A DNA stretch of 64,000 nucleotides from Pelobates cultripes (lineage: Eukaryota > Chordata > Amphibia > Anura > Pelobatidae). This document shows positions 32,170 through 43,907 of this stretch, one piece after another; within the stretch, counting starts at the first letter, position 1; every line of letters begins with the position of its first letter. The translations under genes and the position numbers were made by a program. The notes under the pieces are model-generated. The model was given only the letters and a program-made list of their open reading frames with translations. It searched no databases and was not told the origin of the DNA. The stretch lies in contig OW240912.1 in NCBI GenBank assembly GCA_933207985.1, positions 111,750,147-111,814,146 on the forward strand, given 5' to 3'.

Positions 32170-33158
32170 AATATATGTGGGTAGTGTGAGCAAGTTAGCA
32201 GTGTTCCTTTTGTTGTTATTTTGCCACATTGACCTTACGCCAGTCTCTGGCCAGACGCGGCGGTGATGCCACCGGACCATTTGCGGTAAGTTCCTCCGGT
32301 GGTAGGTGTATGTTCCACTGGGCAAATAGCTTGTGACCTTCTTCAGGTGGTGTTGCTGTTCTGTCCGTTCCATTTTTGTGTATTATGAGGCGAGTCAGGA
32401 AAACCCACTTGTAGGGAATTTGAGCAACTCTTAAGGCTCTTGTGATCGGGCCAAAGGCTCATCTTTTTGCCAACGTAGCTGGAGACAGATCCGCAAATAG
32501 TTGTACTCCTGCAAACTTGCCTGTCAGGCAGCTGGAATCTTGCGCTGCTTGCATAATCCTTTCCTTAGCTCCATAGAAGTGAACTCTCACTATGACGACC
32601 CGCGGTACTGCAGCTGGGAGATTTTTCGGTTTAGCCATCCTATGCGCCCTATCTAGCTGGATTTCTTAATCCGATGACTCAGGTAACAAGCTTTGAAAAA
32701 GCTGGGTGATGTATTCTCTCAGATCCGGGTTCTTGACCTCCTCAGAGATGCCTGATGTTATTTCTGAGGGCTCTGTCCTCAAGATCAACAACCTTGGTGT
32801 CAAGCTGTTGCAGCTTTGCAGTGAATTTTGTATATGCATCTGCTAAGGTATTATGGGCCAGGATAATTTCCTCGGCCTTGTCCTACAGGTGCGCTGTGCA
32901 CTTTCCAGTAGCTTGGAGGTCTCTTTTTATATCGCTGGCTAGCTTCTGGAAATCAGCCCACAGCGTAGTTTTGAGATCTCCTAATAGCTTTTTCATGTTG
33001 TTCTCTGCCGATGGAACTGCAGTGTTTAGAGAGATAGAGGTTACGTCGCTGTGTCCTGAGCTCGAGGTTGGTGAGAGTGCCATCCTGTTGCCATCTTGTG
33101 GTCGCCTGCTCACCAGAGACAGGGCCGAAACTTGTATGGCGGTGTTTTTTTGCCTCAT
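32170..33158 (-). pseudogene. L1 ORF1 (RNA-binding chaperone), frameshifted
   Basis: A minus-strand start ATG at 33156-33158 is followed by a low-complexity N-terminus and a helical region ('MKKLLGDLKTTLWADFQKLA'). The RRM and C-terminal parts lie in other frames: 'LDRAHRMAKPKNLPAAVPRV' and 'VIVRVHFYGAKERIMQAA', then 'ADLSPATLAKR' and 'GPITRALRVAQIPYKWVF'. These are the conserved L1 ORF1p boxes. At least one stop ('SSD*EIQLDR') and frame changes make it a pseudogene. It lies just upstream of ORF2 in the L1 order. Confidence 0.75.
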
Positions 33159-33310
33159 TTTATTGAGGGCCTTGGCTTGCCATCACGTTGGTACCGGTAT
33201 TGTGCCGGGTAAGCTTTCCCAGTACCTTTTATGTGTGGAATCACACTGTTTATCCCTGCCACCGGTGGAGCTCACTTAATCTGTGACTGGCGCCATTCAA
33301 GTCATAGCCA

Positions 33311-33780
33311 CGCCCAACATCCATCAAGGTTTTATATGGGCAAGCTAGATGGGATATCTTATTCTCAGTGTTGTCACTAGGGTTGGTGTCACCCTGTGCG
33401 GTAACTCACGGTGTCACCCCATCCACCTTAATAATGTGTAAGCTGTAGTGGTTCTGGTGACTACAGTGTCCCTTTAATGTGAGGTAAAATAGAGATTAGT
33501 GCCACTAATAATATACTGGATTGTCTACTTACCACCAGATGAGGACAAGAGGATGATGATGGGCTCAGGCTGCAGTCTGGCTCCACTGGTCTAATGTAGA
33601 ACACACTCTTGGGAGGCTGTTTGGAACAGTGCTTACAAAAATCAATGAACAGAAAACAGATCCATTTTTTGGGGCCCCTTACACAGCTCAATGTCTGGGT
33701 CCCCAGGGCCTGATGTGAGGATGCATATAAGGCCCACCCATAAGTACACCTACATGGCCCACCCATGAGTTGGCTCACAG
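33311..33780. other. non-coding DNA with a MITE end
   Basis: Contains 'ggttctggtgactacagtgt' followed by 'ccctttaa' (about 33449-33476), matching an end of the terminal-hairpin MITE at 62674-63038. Nothing else recognised. Confidence 0.45.
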
Positions 33781-34140
33781 AGAGTGGAGTGTATGTGTGT
33801 AGGGGATGTGTTGTGTGTTATTGTAGAGGATGTAATGTGTGTGTCCTTATGGAATGTAGTGTATAGGGAAACCAACTTGTGTAAGGGATGTAGTGTGTGT
33901 GTATAGGGAATGCAGTGTGTGTTTGTGTGTAAGGAATGCGTTGTGTGAATCTGTGTTTGTATGTGTAAGGAATCCAAGGTGTGTTTCTGTGTATGTAATG
34001 TAATGCAGTGTATGTGTCTGTAAGGGGTGCATTGAGTGTGTGTAAGAGATGCATTTTGTTTCTGTGTGTGTCTGTGTGTGAGTAGGGATGCATTGTGTAT
34101 TTCTGTGGATGTGAAAGGATGCATTGTGTATATGTGTAGT
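33781..34140. repeat. GT-rich minisatellite
   Basis: Repeats of 'gggatgtagtgtgtgtgta' type, unit about 25-35 bases, giving spurious His/Thr-rich frames on the minus strand. Confidence 0.75.
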
Positions 34141-34578
34141 GTGAAAGAGAGGGTATGTGGGGTAGGATAGGGGCTATATTTACTTTGTTAATATACTTAT
34201 TTTTGTATATTTTTGTTTCTTTAAGTTTTGTGTCTTACACCCCCCTTTAGTTTATCTCTTACAATCCCATTGTGTGTCTTCTACATCCTCCCAACCCCTT
34301 TGTGTGTCTTACTCCCCCAAGCCCCTTTGTGTCTTACTCTTCCCAGCTCCTTTGTGTGTCTCTTTTTCCCCAGGCTCCTCTGTGTGTCTCCCTCACAAGT
34401 GACTGTGTGTCTCTCTCCTGAGCCCCTCTGTACGTCTCTGTCTCCCATACCAGCCCCTCTGTGCTTCTCTTTCACCCCTTCCTCAGCCTCTCTGTTTGTC
34501 TTACTCTCCCCATCCCATAATGATCTCTCTCACTCCCCCCGTCCCTTAGTGGTCTCATCTCCTCTTCTCCCCCTATCC

Positions 34579-35443
34579 TAGTGGCGTACATACCGCGGTC
34601 GCAGGGATCGCAGCTGCGAACGGGCCCGTCACTCCAGGGTGCCCGGCCACCCTGCGGACCCCTGCGACCGGGTGCAGGCCGCCATGTGTTGCAGCCCCGG
34701 CCCGTGCGAGAAAACCGCTGGGGCCGCATGTTCAAGGGACCCATCGGGTGGCCCATGCTGTTAAGGCCACCTGATGGAGATGAATTTCCAGGGGGCATGA
34801 CATCACAGCTGGAAGGAAGTGACTGCCCGTCACTCCTCCCAGCTGTCAGCGAGAGCACGGGTGGGAACTCTGACTTCTGCCAGCCTGAGACACCACTGGA
34901 CCCCAGGGAAAGTCACCCTCCTGCACCTAAAAGGCAGGAAACAATGTATGTGTGTATGTTTTTGAGTGTCTGTCTTGTATGTATGTGTCTGTATGTATGT
35001 GTCTGCAAGTGTGTGTATGTGTGTGTGTCTGTATGTATGTGTCTGTATGTGCATATGTGTCTGTCTGTATGTGTGTGTGTCTGTCTGTGTGTATGTGTCT
35101 GTATGTGTATGTGTGTGTCTTTATGTGTGTGTATCTATCTGTATGTATGTGTCTGTGTGCCTGTCTGTTTGTATGTATGTGTCATACGTGTCTTTGTATC
35201 TGTGTCTTGTGTGTGTGTATCCGTCTCTGTGTATGTATGTGTGTCTGTATGTATGTGTCTGTGTGTCTATGTATGTATGTGTCTGTGTGTATGTATGTAT
35301 GTATATGTCTCTGTGTGTATGTTTGTGTCTCTGTATGTATGTGTGTCTGTATGTGTGTCTGTATGTATGTGTCTGTGTGTCTGTTGGGGGGGGGCATGGA
35401 TCAGTTTTGCACCGGGGCCCCATGGATTGTGTGTACACCACTG
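34579..35443. mobile_element. non-autonomous hAT-type element with microsatellite expansion
   Basis: The ends TAGTGGCGTACATAC and GTGTACACCACTG are inverted. They are flanked by near-identical 8-base sequences CCCTATCC (34571-34578) and CCTTATCC (35444-35451), as hAT elements leave. The left half is CpG-rich ('ccgcggtcgcagggatcgca'). The right half is a 440-base TGTATG/TGTC microsatellite. No transposase frame. Confidence 0.65.
34945..35392. repeat. TGTATGTATGTGTCTG microsatellite
   Basis: A long imperfect (TGTA/TGTG/TCTG)n array. All three frames stay open and give Cys/Val/Tyr-rich artefact proteins. Confidence 0.85.
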
Positions 35444-35830
35444 CCTTATCCCTTAGTGCTCTCCTCCCCTCCCCTCCTGTCCCTTAGAGGTCTCCCCTCC
35501 TGTCCCTTAGTGATCTCCCCTGTCCCTTAGTGCTTTCTCCTCCCCTCCTCCCTTAGTGTTCCTTTCCCCTCCCTGTCCATTAGTTGTCCTCCCTCTCCCC
35601 CCACCTTAGTGTTTCTCCCATATCCCCACCCCCCTCTTAGTGGTCCTGTCTCTACCCCAACTTCTTAGTGGTCCTCTCTCTCCTCCTACTCTGCCCCTCT
35701 TAGTGGTCTTACCTCTCCCCCACCACCTTAATATTCCTCTTCCTATCCAACCCCCCCTTAGTGGTCCTCCTCTTCCCTCCCCCCTTGTGGCTCCTACCTA
35801 TCTTTGTAGTGTGACCGGGCAGCGCGGGCG

Positions 35831-37490
35831 GCGGACCGTGGTACAGGAGCTTCTGTTTCCTGTACCCGTCTAGACTGACAGGAAATGCTCTCTCAGTGAG
35901 ACATGGGTGATCCTGAGTCAGGAACTAGGATGGGAGGGATATTAGTTGCATTTGCAGAGTGAGATGCAGAGGATGGTATTGCAATCTTGTGAGATTAGTA
36001 ATAAACAAAGAGTTATTCACAAAAGTGAGAATTTCTGTGAATTCAACTGAATATCCTTATTAAGGCCAAAGTAATTGAACTGGAAGCATAACTGACATTT
36101 AGAATTTTTCCAGCTCAGCTATTTTGGCCTTCCCTTTTTATAAAACAATTTTTAAAGTCTTTATTTAGTTGTGGACAGTGCTACACGATTTTGTTGGGAT
36201 GTGCTTCACAGAAAATAGAACAGAAAAATGCAAAGTTAAGGTACGCCTTACCATGTATTATGCATACATGGGCAAGAAAGAAGGCACTAATAAAAGGCTC
36301 ATGAGTCCATCAATAAAGTATCAAATCACTGTGTTTCGAACCAACACATCAATCTATAGTGTATATATAACTGTGTAGGGTAAATGCTATTATGGCCTGT
36401 ATAAGAACCTGCTGATAGTCCAACCTATAATGTGGGAAGTCCTATGGGGGACCTTGCAGCAGCAGGAAGTGTGCATCTTTTGCTATCCAGGGTCGAGGTT
36501 CCCGCACCACACTTGGAATGTTAATATTCAGCTCCCTGCTGTATCTTGCCAGGGATAGATGGCATTTGGAGGCTCTTCAAGAAGACGGGTGGGTCCTTTG
36601 AGACCGACTGAAATATCTGCTGAGAGATTAGCAGTAGAATGACTACATAGTAGATAAAAGAAATGAAGCAGAAGTAAAGAGGAGATAAAAACCAAAAACT
36701 ATTTGGAAAAATTCTCTAACTTTCCTGTTCATCTATATTGGATTTCAATAAAAACTCTTATAACTCTGCACACAGAAGATGACAGCAGGACTGATAAACA
36801 TGTTTTGAAACAGAAAATCTAACTGCAAGACCATTGTTATTAGGGTCACCCATGTGGTCAAACATGGATAGTGCATTATCTGTGGTTGTCATATAAAAAA
36901 TAATATTTGCAAGGTATTAGACATCATTGAAAAAAATGTACTAAAACAATCAAACTATTCAATTTCACTTCAAATGAGTTCAAATGGGAGTTTGAGACTG
37001 TAATTTACAATGTAAATTTCCACAAATGTACTGAACTATAGATCTGCTAGAAGATAAGGGATTAGAGGGTGACAGCAACAGCTAACTTTATAGACAAATT
37101 GGTATATTCATCAATTTAATGACTTTTAGTAAAATTAACTATTGGCAAAACCCAGGATAACTTATGGCAGAATGGCAACTTCTCCAAGGTATCCTGAGAC
37201 ACCATAAACTACAACAAGGACTTGGCTCAGGAAATTAATATAGAAATATATTGCTGCTTCTGAGTTTTTGCCCACTTATGTCAACAACACCCTCAATCAG
37301 GTTACTGACAACTTGGATCCAGATAGTTAATATCACAAGGCTACAGCACATGATGTATGAGTATACACAGCTTATGCCTTGATTTAATATTGTTGAACAC
37401 ATTTTCCAAATGATTTAATATTTTTGGATAAACATTTAACATTATTTAATATTATAAAAAATATTTAAATTTTGTAAATATATTTTTGTA
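35831..37490. other. AT-rich non-coding DNA
   Basis: No domain, transposon end or RNA gene recognised. Confidence 0.45.
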
Positions 37491-37509
37491 ATTTTTTTCT
37501 TCCATACTG

Positions 37510-37514
<5 letters not shown>

Positions 37515-37564
<50 letters not shown>

Positions 37565-37575
37565 ATATATATATT
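37515..37575. repeat. (TA)n microsatellite
   Basis: Almost pure TA repeat. A second one is at 38105-38140. Confidence 0.85.
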
Positions 37576-37643
37576 TAAATATGGTATATATTTTGATATT
37601 TTAATATGTTTAAAAAAATATTTTTAAAGTTTAGCCAAAAATA

Positions 37644-38103
37644 TTAACCCCTTAAGAATGGCAGGAATGCTTTTCCATCCTACAAAATGTGAGCTTTAAT
37701 GCCACAGGGCGGCATAGCAAGCCCTGCCGATTGCCATCCCCTCTCTTATCCCCCCAGCACAGGATACTTACTGTGGCAATCCCAATCAGGAGAACTTCCT
37801 GAAAATCCAGGCAATTCGGCCCTTCCGGTTCATGTGATTGTGATGACATTGCTATGACATGACGGAATTGGCAGTTAACATAACTTCCTACAGGCAGATC
37901 CTCCAAAATTGAAATAAAGTTAAAAAATATAAATTATATATGTATACCCATATTTAATCAAATCTAATGCACAATCAAATCTAATGCACATTAAAATGTT
38001 GAAATCTGGAAGCTGAAAAATGTTTTTGCTGGCAAACGTAATGCTCATTTGTAAAAGAAGATACCAGTATACAACAGATAGTTAATTACAAAAACATATT
38101 TGG

Positions 38104-38143
<40 letters not shown>

Positions 38144-38420
38144 ATTCTAAGTGTTTTTTTATATTGATATATTTAATTTTTTATATATGTATATATATAT
38201 ATAAAAAAAAACATAGATGGTCAGCACTCATGGGTCTTGCAGTTGTAAAAATGTTTATTGCAGTGTGAAATTGAAATGGGCAAGCCCTATATTTGTACCT
38301 GTAACTTGTTATACTCATGAAACATCACTCAACATAAATATATGTGTTTTAAAACAGTAAAACCTACAATGATGATATCATCAGTGAAAAATACAAAAAT
38401 CAATTATGAACGCAAACATA
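37644..38420 (-). repeat. AT-rich interspersed repeat starting TTAACCCC
   Basis: Begins TTAACCCCTTAAG, then a moderately GC-rich block (37660-37880), then TA-rich sequence. This is the mirror arrangement of 5560-6848 and so the same family in the other orientation. The right border near 38420 is uncertain; the hAT element starts there. Confidence 0.45.
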
Positions 38421-38744
38421 GGCCAGGATTAGTGATGTCGCGAACCCGAAATTTTCGGTTCGCGAACGGCGAACGCGAACTTCCGCAAATGTTCGCGAAC
38501 CGGCGAACCGCCCGAAACGCCATTGACTTCAATGGGGAGGCGAATTTTAAAACACACAGGGACTCTTTCTGGCCACAATAGGGATGGAAAAGTTGTTTCA
38601 AGGGGACTAACACCTGGACTGTGGCATGCCGGAGGGGGATCCATGGCAAAACTCCCATGGAAAATTACACAGTTGATACAGAGTCTGGTTTTAATCCATA
38701 AAGGGCAGAAATCACCTAACATTCCTAAATCACAATGAATATGG

Positions 38745-39070
38745 ATTGACACCTGACATATGACATATTGACACCTTGACATATGGATTGACACCTGTCC
38801 TCAGAGCCCCTGATGCACACGGACACAGAGCAGAATAGAGACTGGTCCCCCTACATAGGGTCACTTGGCAGATATGGATTGACACCTGTCCTAAGGATCC
38901 CTGATACACACTGACACAGAGCAGAATAGGGACTGTTCCCCCTACATAGGGTCACTTGGCAGATATGGATTGACACCTGTCCTAAGGTTCCCTGATACAC
39001 ACTGACACAGAGCAGAATAGGGACTGGTCCCCCTACATCGGGTCACTTGGCAGATATGGATTGACACCTT
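38745..39070. repeat. 91-base tandem repeat, short array
   Basis: About three and a half copies of the unit 'cagatatggattgacacctg' ... 'ggtcacttgg'. Same unit as the long array at 41545-42875. Confidence 0.85.
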
Positions 39071-39994
39071 GTTACAAACTGCTATTTGTAACGGGCCCTT
39101 TAAATGGCAAATTGCCCTGCTTCCCTGGGTTGTGGAGAAGCCTATTTGCCAGCCTCCTCCCGCATGACTATGGCCCCTGGGAGATTGTGAAAATGTATGC
39201 ACTTTTATTTGGTGTGTATGGCCCTTTAAGACTGTCGGTGGGCATATTGGGGCTTATGGACTCTTTATGTGACTGGTGCTGGCCCTTTAAACACCTTTTT
39301 TGGGACATCAGGAAGATTGGGACACTGCCCCTTTAAGGCCGTGTCCCCAGACTTGTTGGGGACACGGCCCCTTTAAGACGGTGTCCCCTGTGTCCCCAGA
39401 CCTGGTGCAAACCCTTTGTGCCTGCCTTGCTATTTCCCACTTGGTTCAGTAAATGGGAAATTATTTCAGCTGCAGAGACTAAGTCCCATTCGGCGATGGG
39501 ACTTAGTCTTTTTTTCAGCCGTTTTTTTCAGCCTTATTTCAGCTGCAGAGACTAGTCCCATTGATGGGACTTGAGTGCGTTTTCAACACAAGAAATATAG
39601 ACCGACCTCACAGCCCAAATCTATGGAACTGTTTTGGGCGGGAAAATGTAACTACTTGATGGGTCATAAAAGGGACACTCCAGCTAACTTTTTTTAACCC
39701 CTGGATGGTTGGCTGATTTTTTGGATTTATGTTTATGTTTTAAATTATTGCTTTTGATTCCAAATATGTAATTATGAAGATGGGATGTGTAGTTTTAAAG
39801 TTACAGGGTATGGCTAAAACTGTATTTTTTACTGCCTGTGTTTAGTATATTACTAATCTCTTCCCAAGCGTCATTTAGTTCAAAGTGGAAGAATGTTAAA
39901 AAAATATATTTTTGTTGAGATTAAGCGAAATGCTTTTCTGGCAGCTTCTAATCTTAAGCATCATTTGAGGAGCCATACAGGAGAGAAACCTTAT
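39071..39994. other. non-coding part of the hAT element
   Basis: Contains CCCTTTAA boxes and an inverted pair GGCCGTGTCCCC/GGGGACACGGCC near 39338-39369. Also holds paired 'gcagagactaagtcccatt' segments near 39472 and 39545. No gene. Confidence 0.45.
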
Positions 39995-41300
39995 TTGTGG
40001 TGTGTTTAGTATTGTTCTGATCAGTTTAATACCTTCCGCGTCTCCTATCAGTGGACGTGTATATGCCAGCCATTTTAGGAACCGTACACCTGGGACCCGA
40101 GCAAGGTCACCTCGTTCAACAGGCTTGCAGCGTATCCTCCAGGAAGAAGAGCCTGAACCCTTACCGGCTGCACCTGTCTTACCTGTACATGGAAAGCTGC
40201 TGTGGTTCCTTGATGAGCCAGCTGCCCGTGAGTTAACATGTCCCGTGGAGAAGCACTCTGTCCTGTAAAGCCTCACCAAAAAAAAGGAGTGGTGTGTTTA
40301 GTATTGTTCTGATCAGTTTAATACCTTCAGCGTCTCCTATCCAGTGGACTTTTGCACAGCGAAGTATATTCACTGCCATTGAAAAGAGTGCATGGCGGTG
40401 GTGTGGGCCCCTCAAAGCTGCAACCTACTTGTATGGACAACCGTTTACCTTACTCCTGAATCACATTAAATTTGGGGCACTGCTTGGCGGTCAAGCTAAT
40501 GTGACACCAGAATAGGAGTGGTGTGTTTAGTACTATTTTTATCAGTTTAATACCTTCCGCGTCTCCTATCAGTGGACGTGTACACGGCATTGATTTTCGT
40601 AACAGGGAGATGGAAGAAGAGGCATGGTCGGTCCTCTTACTGCAAATTTGGGGCACTGCGCTGTCAAGCTAATGTGACACCAGATAGGAGTGGTGTGTTT
40701 AGTACTATTTTTATCAGTTTAATACCTTCCGCGTCTACTATCAGTGGACGTGTACACGGCGTCGAATTTTTGTAACGGGGAGATGGAAGAAAGAGGCTTG
40801 AGTCGGTCCTCTTTTGCAAATTTGGAGACACTCTTGGCGGTCAAGCTAATGTGACACCAGATAGGAGGTAATTGTGTTTAGTACTATTTTTATCAGTTTA
40901 ATACCTTCAGCGTCTCCTATCGGTGGGCGTGTACGACTTTGATTTTTGTAACAGGGAGATGGAAGAAGAGGCTTGAGTGGGATCCTCTTACTGCAAATTT
41001 GGGGCACTGGCGGTCAAGCTAATGCATGACACCAGATAGAGATGGTGTGTTTAGTACTATTTTTATCAGTTTAATACCTTCAGCGTCTCCTATCAATGGG
41101 CGTGTACGGCTTTGATTTTTGTAACCGGGAGATGGAAGAAGAGCTTGGTCGGTCACTCTTACTGCAAATTTGGGGCACTGCGCGGTCAAGCTAATGTAAC
41201 AACAGATAGGAGTGGTGTGTTTAGTACTATTTTTATCAGTTTAATACCTCCGGCGTCTCCTATCAGTGGTCGTGTACACGGCAGTAATTTCTGTAACAGG
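39995..41300. repeat. about 175-base tandem repeat
   Basis: The phrase 'gtgtgtttagtactattttt' followed by 'cagtttaatacctt' recurs near 40000, 40290, 40520, 40692, 40868, 41045 and 41215. Later copies are spaced 170-177 bases. A further diverged copy lies at 43398. Each unit also carries 'gggagatggaagaagaggc' and 'tttggggcactg'. Confidence 0.8.
40340..40480 (+). pseudogene. Gypsy RNase H fragment inside the tandem array
   Basis: Encodes 'TYLYGQPFTLLLNH', resembling 'PYLYGQAFSLLTDH' in the intact Gmr1-like element. It is preceded by a decayed 'hsevyslplk' stretch. Opposite in strand to the hAT transposase. Confidence 0.6.
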
Positions 41301-41329
41301 CAGATGGAAGAAGATGCTTGGTCGGTCCT

Positions 41330-41400
41330 CCTAACTGGAGACTGTGTTGCTGTACGGGTGGCAGGTGGAGCCATTTATAAAGTACACACTGCATTATAAA
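41330..41400 (+). pseudogene. Gypsy protease-region fragment
   Basis: Encodes 'TGDCVAVRVAGGAIYKVHTA', close to 'KTVAVRVAGGAVYRLPTA' just after the protease active site in the Gmr1-like element at 25384-25440. Confidence 0.55.
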
Positions 41401-41418
41401 GCCATTTATAAAGTACAC

Positions 41419-41535
41419 ACTGGCGGCTTGAACCCTAGTTGGTGGCGGATAAGTCACGCAAGTCAACAGGCATTCAGAGCTAAAATACAGCAGCGTGTGG
41501 ACCATTTTTAGCCCAAGGCAGCTCATCTCATCAGG
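41419..41535. repeat. about 118-base direct repeat, copy 1
   Basis: From 'ggcggcttgaaccctagttg' to 'ctcatcaggccttttt'. It recurs at 43787-43908 with few changes. Confidence 0.8.
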
Positions 41536-41544
41536 CCTTTTTTA

Positions 41545-42875
41545 CATGGGGTCACTTGGCAGATATGGATTGACACCTGTCCTAGGGATCCCTGATACAC
41601 ACTGACACAGAGCAGAATAGGGACTGTTCCTCCTACATAGGGTCACATGGCAGATATGGATTGACACCTGTCTAAGGTTCCTGATACACACTGACACAGA
41701 GTGGAATAGGGACTGTTCCTCCTACATAGAGGTCACTTGGCGAATGGATTGACACCTGTCCTCAGAGCCCTGATACACACTATTTACAGATCAGAATAGG
41801 GAATGTTACCCCCAACACGGTCACTTGGCAGATATGGATTGACACCTGTCCTCAGAGACCATGATACACACTGACACAGAGCAGAATAGGGACTATTCCT
41901 CCTACATGGGGTCACTTGGCGAATGGATTGACACCTGTCCTCAGAGCCCCTGATACGCACACTGGCACAGATAGAATAGGGGAATGTTACCCCAACATAG
42001 GGTCACTTGGCAGATATGGATTGACACACACTGTCCTCAGAGCCCCTGATACACACTGACACAGATCAGAATAGGGAATGTTACCCCAACATAGGGTCAC
42101 TTGGCAGATATGGATTGACACCTGTCCTAAGGATCCCTGATACACACTGACACAGAGCAGAATAGGGAATGTTACCCCAACATCGGGTCACTTGGCAGAT
42201 ATGGATTGACACCTGTCCTCAGGAGCCCTGATACACACTGACACAGAGCAGAATAGGGAATGTTACCCCAACATAGGGTCACTTGGCAGATATGGATTGA
42301 CACCTGTCCTAAGGATCCCTGATACACACTGACAAAGAGCAGAATAGGGAATGTTACCCCAACATAGGGTCACTTGGCAGATATGGATTGACACCTGTCC
42401 TCAGAGCCCCTGATACACACTGACACAGATCAGAATGGGGAATGTTACCCCAACATAGGGTCACTTGGCAGATATGGATTGACACCTGTCCTCAGAGACC
42501 ATGATACACACTGACACAGAGCAGAATAGGGACTGTTCCTCTTACATAGGGTCACTTGGCAGATATGGATTGACACCTGTCCTCAGAGCCCCTGATACAC
42601 ACTGACACAGATCAGAATAGGGAATGTTACCCCAACATAGGGTCACTTGGCAGATATGGATTGACACCTGTCCTCAGAGACCATGATACACACTGACACA
42701 GAGCAGAATAAGGACTGTTCCTCCTACATAGGGTCACTTGGCAGATATGGATTGACACCTGTCCTCAGAGCCCCTAATACACACTGACACAGATCAGAAT
42801 AGGGAATGTTACCCCAACATAGGGTCACTTGGCAGATATGGATTGACACCTGTCATAAGCATCCCTAATACACAC
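41545..42875. repeat. 91-base satellite array, about 14.5 copies
   Basis: Unit: 'gggtcacttggcagatatgg' 'attgacacctgtcct' ... 'cctgatacacactgacacag' ... 'aatagggaatgttacc'. Units alternate between two variants: 'aaggatccctgatac'/'cagagcccctgatac' and 'actgttcctcctac'/'aatgttaccccaac'. It is continuous apart from small deletions near 41740-41990. Confidence 0.9.
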
Positions 42876-42889
42876 TGATACACACCTAC

Positions 42890-43372
42890 TTGGATGGTAT
42901 AGACATTTTTAGCAGCTCCTAGCCCGAACACCTGACCCACATAGGAGCCGTAATAGACCGGATTAGGGAGTCCGGACTGACCCTAAAGCCCAGTAAGTGC
43001 CATATAACAACGTGTAAAAACCTCCCCAAGATAGTAGTATGGGCCCAAGAGTGTGAACAGGCCTTCCAACAGCTCAAGACGGCGCTCATTAAATCACCTG
43101 TACTTTCTTCTCCTGATCCAACTAAACACTTTCTCGTCCATACAGACACTTCTATGCTTGGATTGGGAGCAGTACTGAGCCAAGTCGGAGCAGATGGTGG
43201 CGAGCAACCTGGGGCTTATCTAAGCCGTAAACTTTTGCACAGTGAAGTATATTCACTGCCATTGAAAAGGAGTGCATAGCGGTGGTGTGGGCCCTCAAAA
43301 AGCTGCAACCTACTTGCATGACAACCGTTTACCTTACTCACAGATCACAACAAATTTGGGGCACTGCGCGTG
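42890..43372 (+). pseudogene. Gmr1-like pol fragment (RT end to RNase H) in the hAT element
   Basis: Starts with RT remnants ('THIGAVIDRIRESGLTLKPS' type) and continues 'ECEQAFQQLKTAL', 'LVHTDTSMLGLGAVLSQVGA' and 'YLSRKLLHSEVYS'. The same boxes occur in the intact element at 27690-28300. A deletion removes the region between RT and RNase H, and later frames are broken. Plus strand, opposite to the transposase. Confidence 0.75.
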
Positions 43373-43786
43373 CAATCTAATGTGCCACCAGATAGGAGTG
43401 GTGTGTTTAGTACTATTGTTATCAGTTTAATCACTGTTGCGTCCCCTATCCGTTGATGTGGAGCAAGACGCAGCAGCAGAAGAGGACTAAGCCGAGGAGG
43501 TTATGGAAGAGGATGGAGTAGGAGGAGTAGAGGAGGTGGCAGCGTACTGGCAGAGTACACGCTGTAGGGCTGACACACCTGCTTGAAGATAACTAGCTGC
43601 TATTCAATCTATAACAGTGAAAAAAGTTTTTTGTTTTTAAATCCAAGCTATTGTGACACCAGTGAGTGAGTGGTGGCACTGGGCACAGTATCCACTGTGA
43701 GCCTGACACACCCACTTTGAGACAACTAACTGCTATTCAATCTATAATTGATGTTTGTTTCACAGGCAGAAAGTGCCCTAAAACAT
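43373..43786. other. hAT 3' region with diverged repeat unit
   Basis: One diverged copy of the 175-base unit (43396-43460), a GA-rich stretch (43470-43550), and two similar 'ctgacacacc...gataactagctgctattcaatctataa' segments (about 43570 and 43705). No gene. Confidence 0.5.
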
Positions 43787-43907
43787 GGCGGCTTGAAACC
43801 TAGTTGGTGGCGGATCAGTCACGCAAGTCAACAGGCATTCAGAGCTAAAATACAGCAGCGTGTGGACCATTTTTAGCCCAAGGCAGCTCATCTCATCAGG
43901 CCTTTTT
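43787..43907. repeat. about 118-base direct repeat, copy 2
   Basis: Second copy of 41419-41535, directly downstream of the transposase on the minus strand. Confidence 0.8.

Larger units (their letters stand above)
17390..33310 (-). mobile_element. L1/Tx1-like LINE split by several later insertions
   Basis: Pieces of one L1 occur in correct minus-strand order: ORF1 (33158 down to about 32170), ORF2 start with endonuclease (31971 to 31778), more endonuclease (30198 to 30125), endonuclease end and linker (22169 to 21180), and RT to C-terminus (20521 to 18345). Each interruption is flanked by a target duplication: 26 bases around 30225-31751, CACTC around 22175-30119, and 15 bases around 20537-21164. 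Removing the insertions leaves about 5.8 kb, a normal L1 length. The 3' end near 17390 is a weak T-rich boundary and the 5' end near 33310 is approximate. Confidence 0.75.
34220..35830. repeat. C-rich minisatellite, interrupted
   Basis: Imperfect 20-30 base units such as 'cccccaagcccctttgtgtc' (34220-34500) and 'cccttagtggtcctctctcc' (34530-34578, 35452-35830). A hAT-type element is inserted at 34579-35443. A related repeat in the reverse orientation lies at 49020-49320. Confidence 0.7.

Noticed and set aside
32755..33279. A 174-residue plus-strand frame
   Set aside because: Antisense shadow of the L1 ORF1 pseudogene, whose motifs read on the minus strand.
34581..35530. Three long overlapping frames rich in Cys, Val and Tyr on the plus strand, and His/Thr-rich frames on the minus strand
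   Set aside because: They are translations of the TGTATG/TGTC microsatellite; all frames stay open because the repeat lacks stops.
41545..42875. CRISPR-like look of a regular repeat array
   Set aside because: The units are contiguous 91-base satellite copies without unique spacers, in a vertebrate genome and inside a hAT element.
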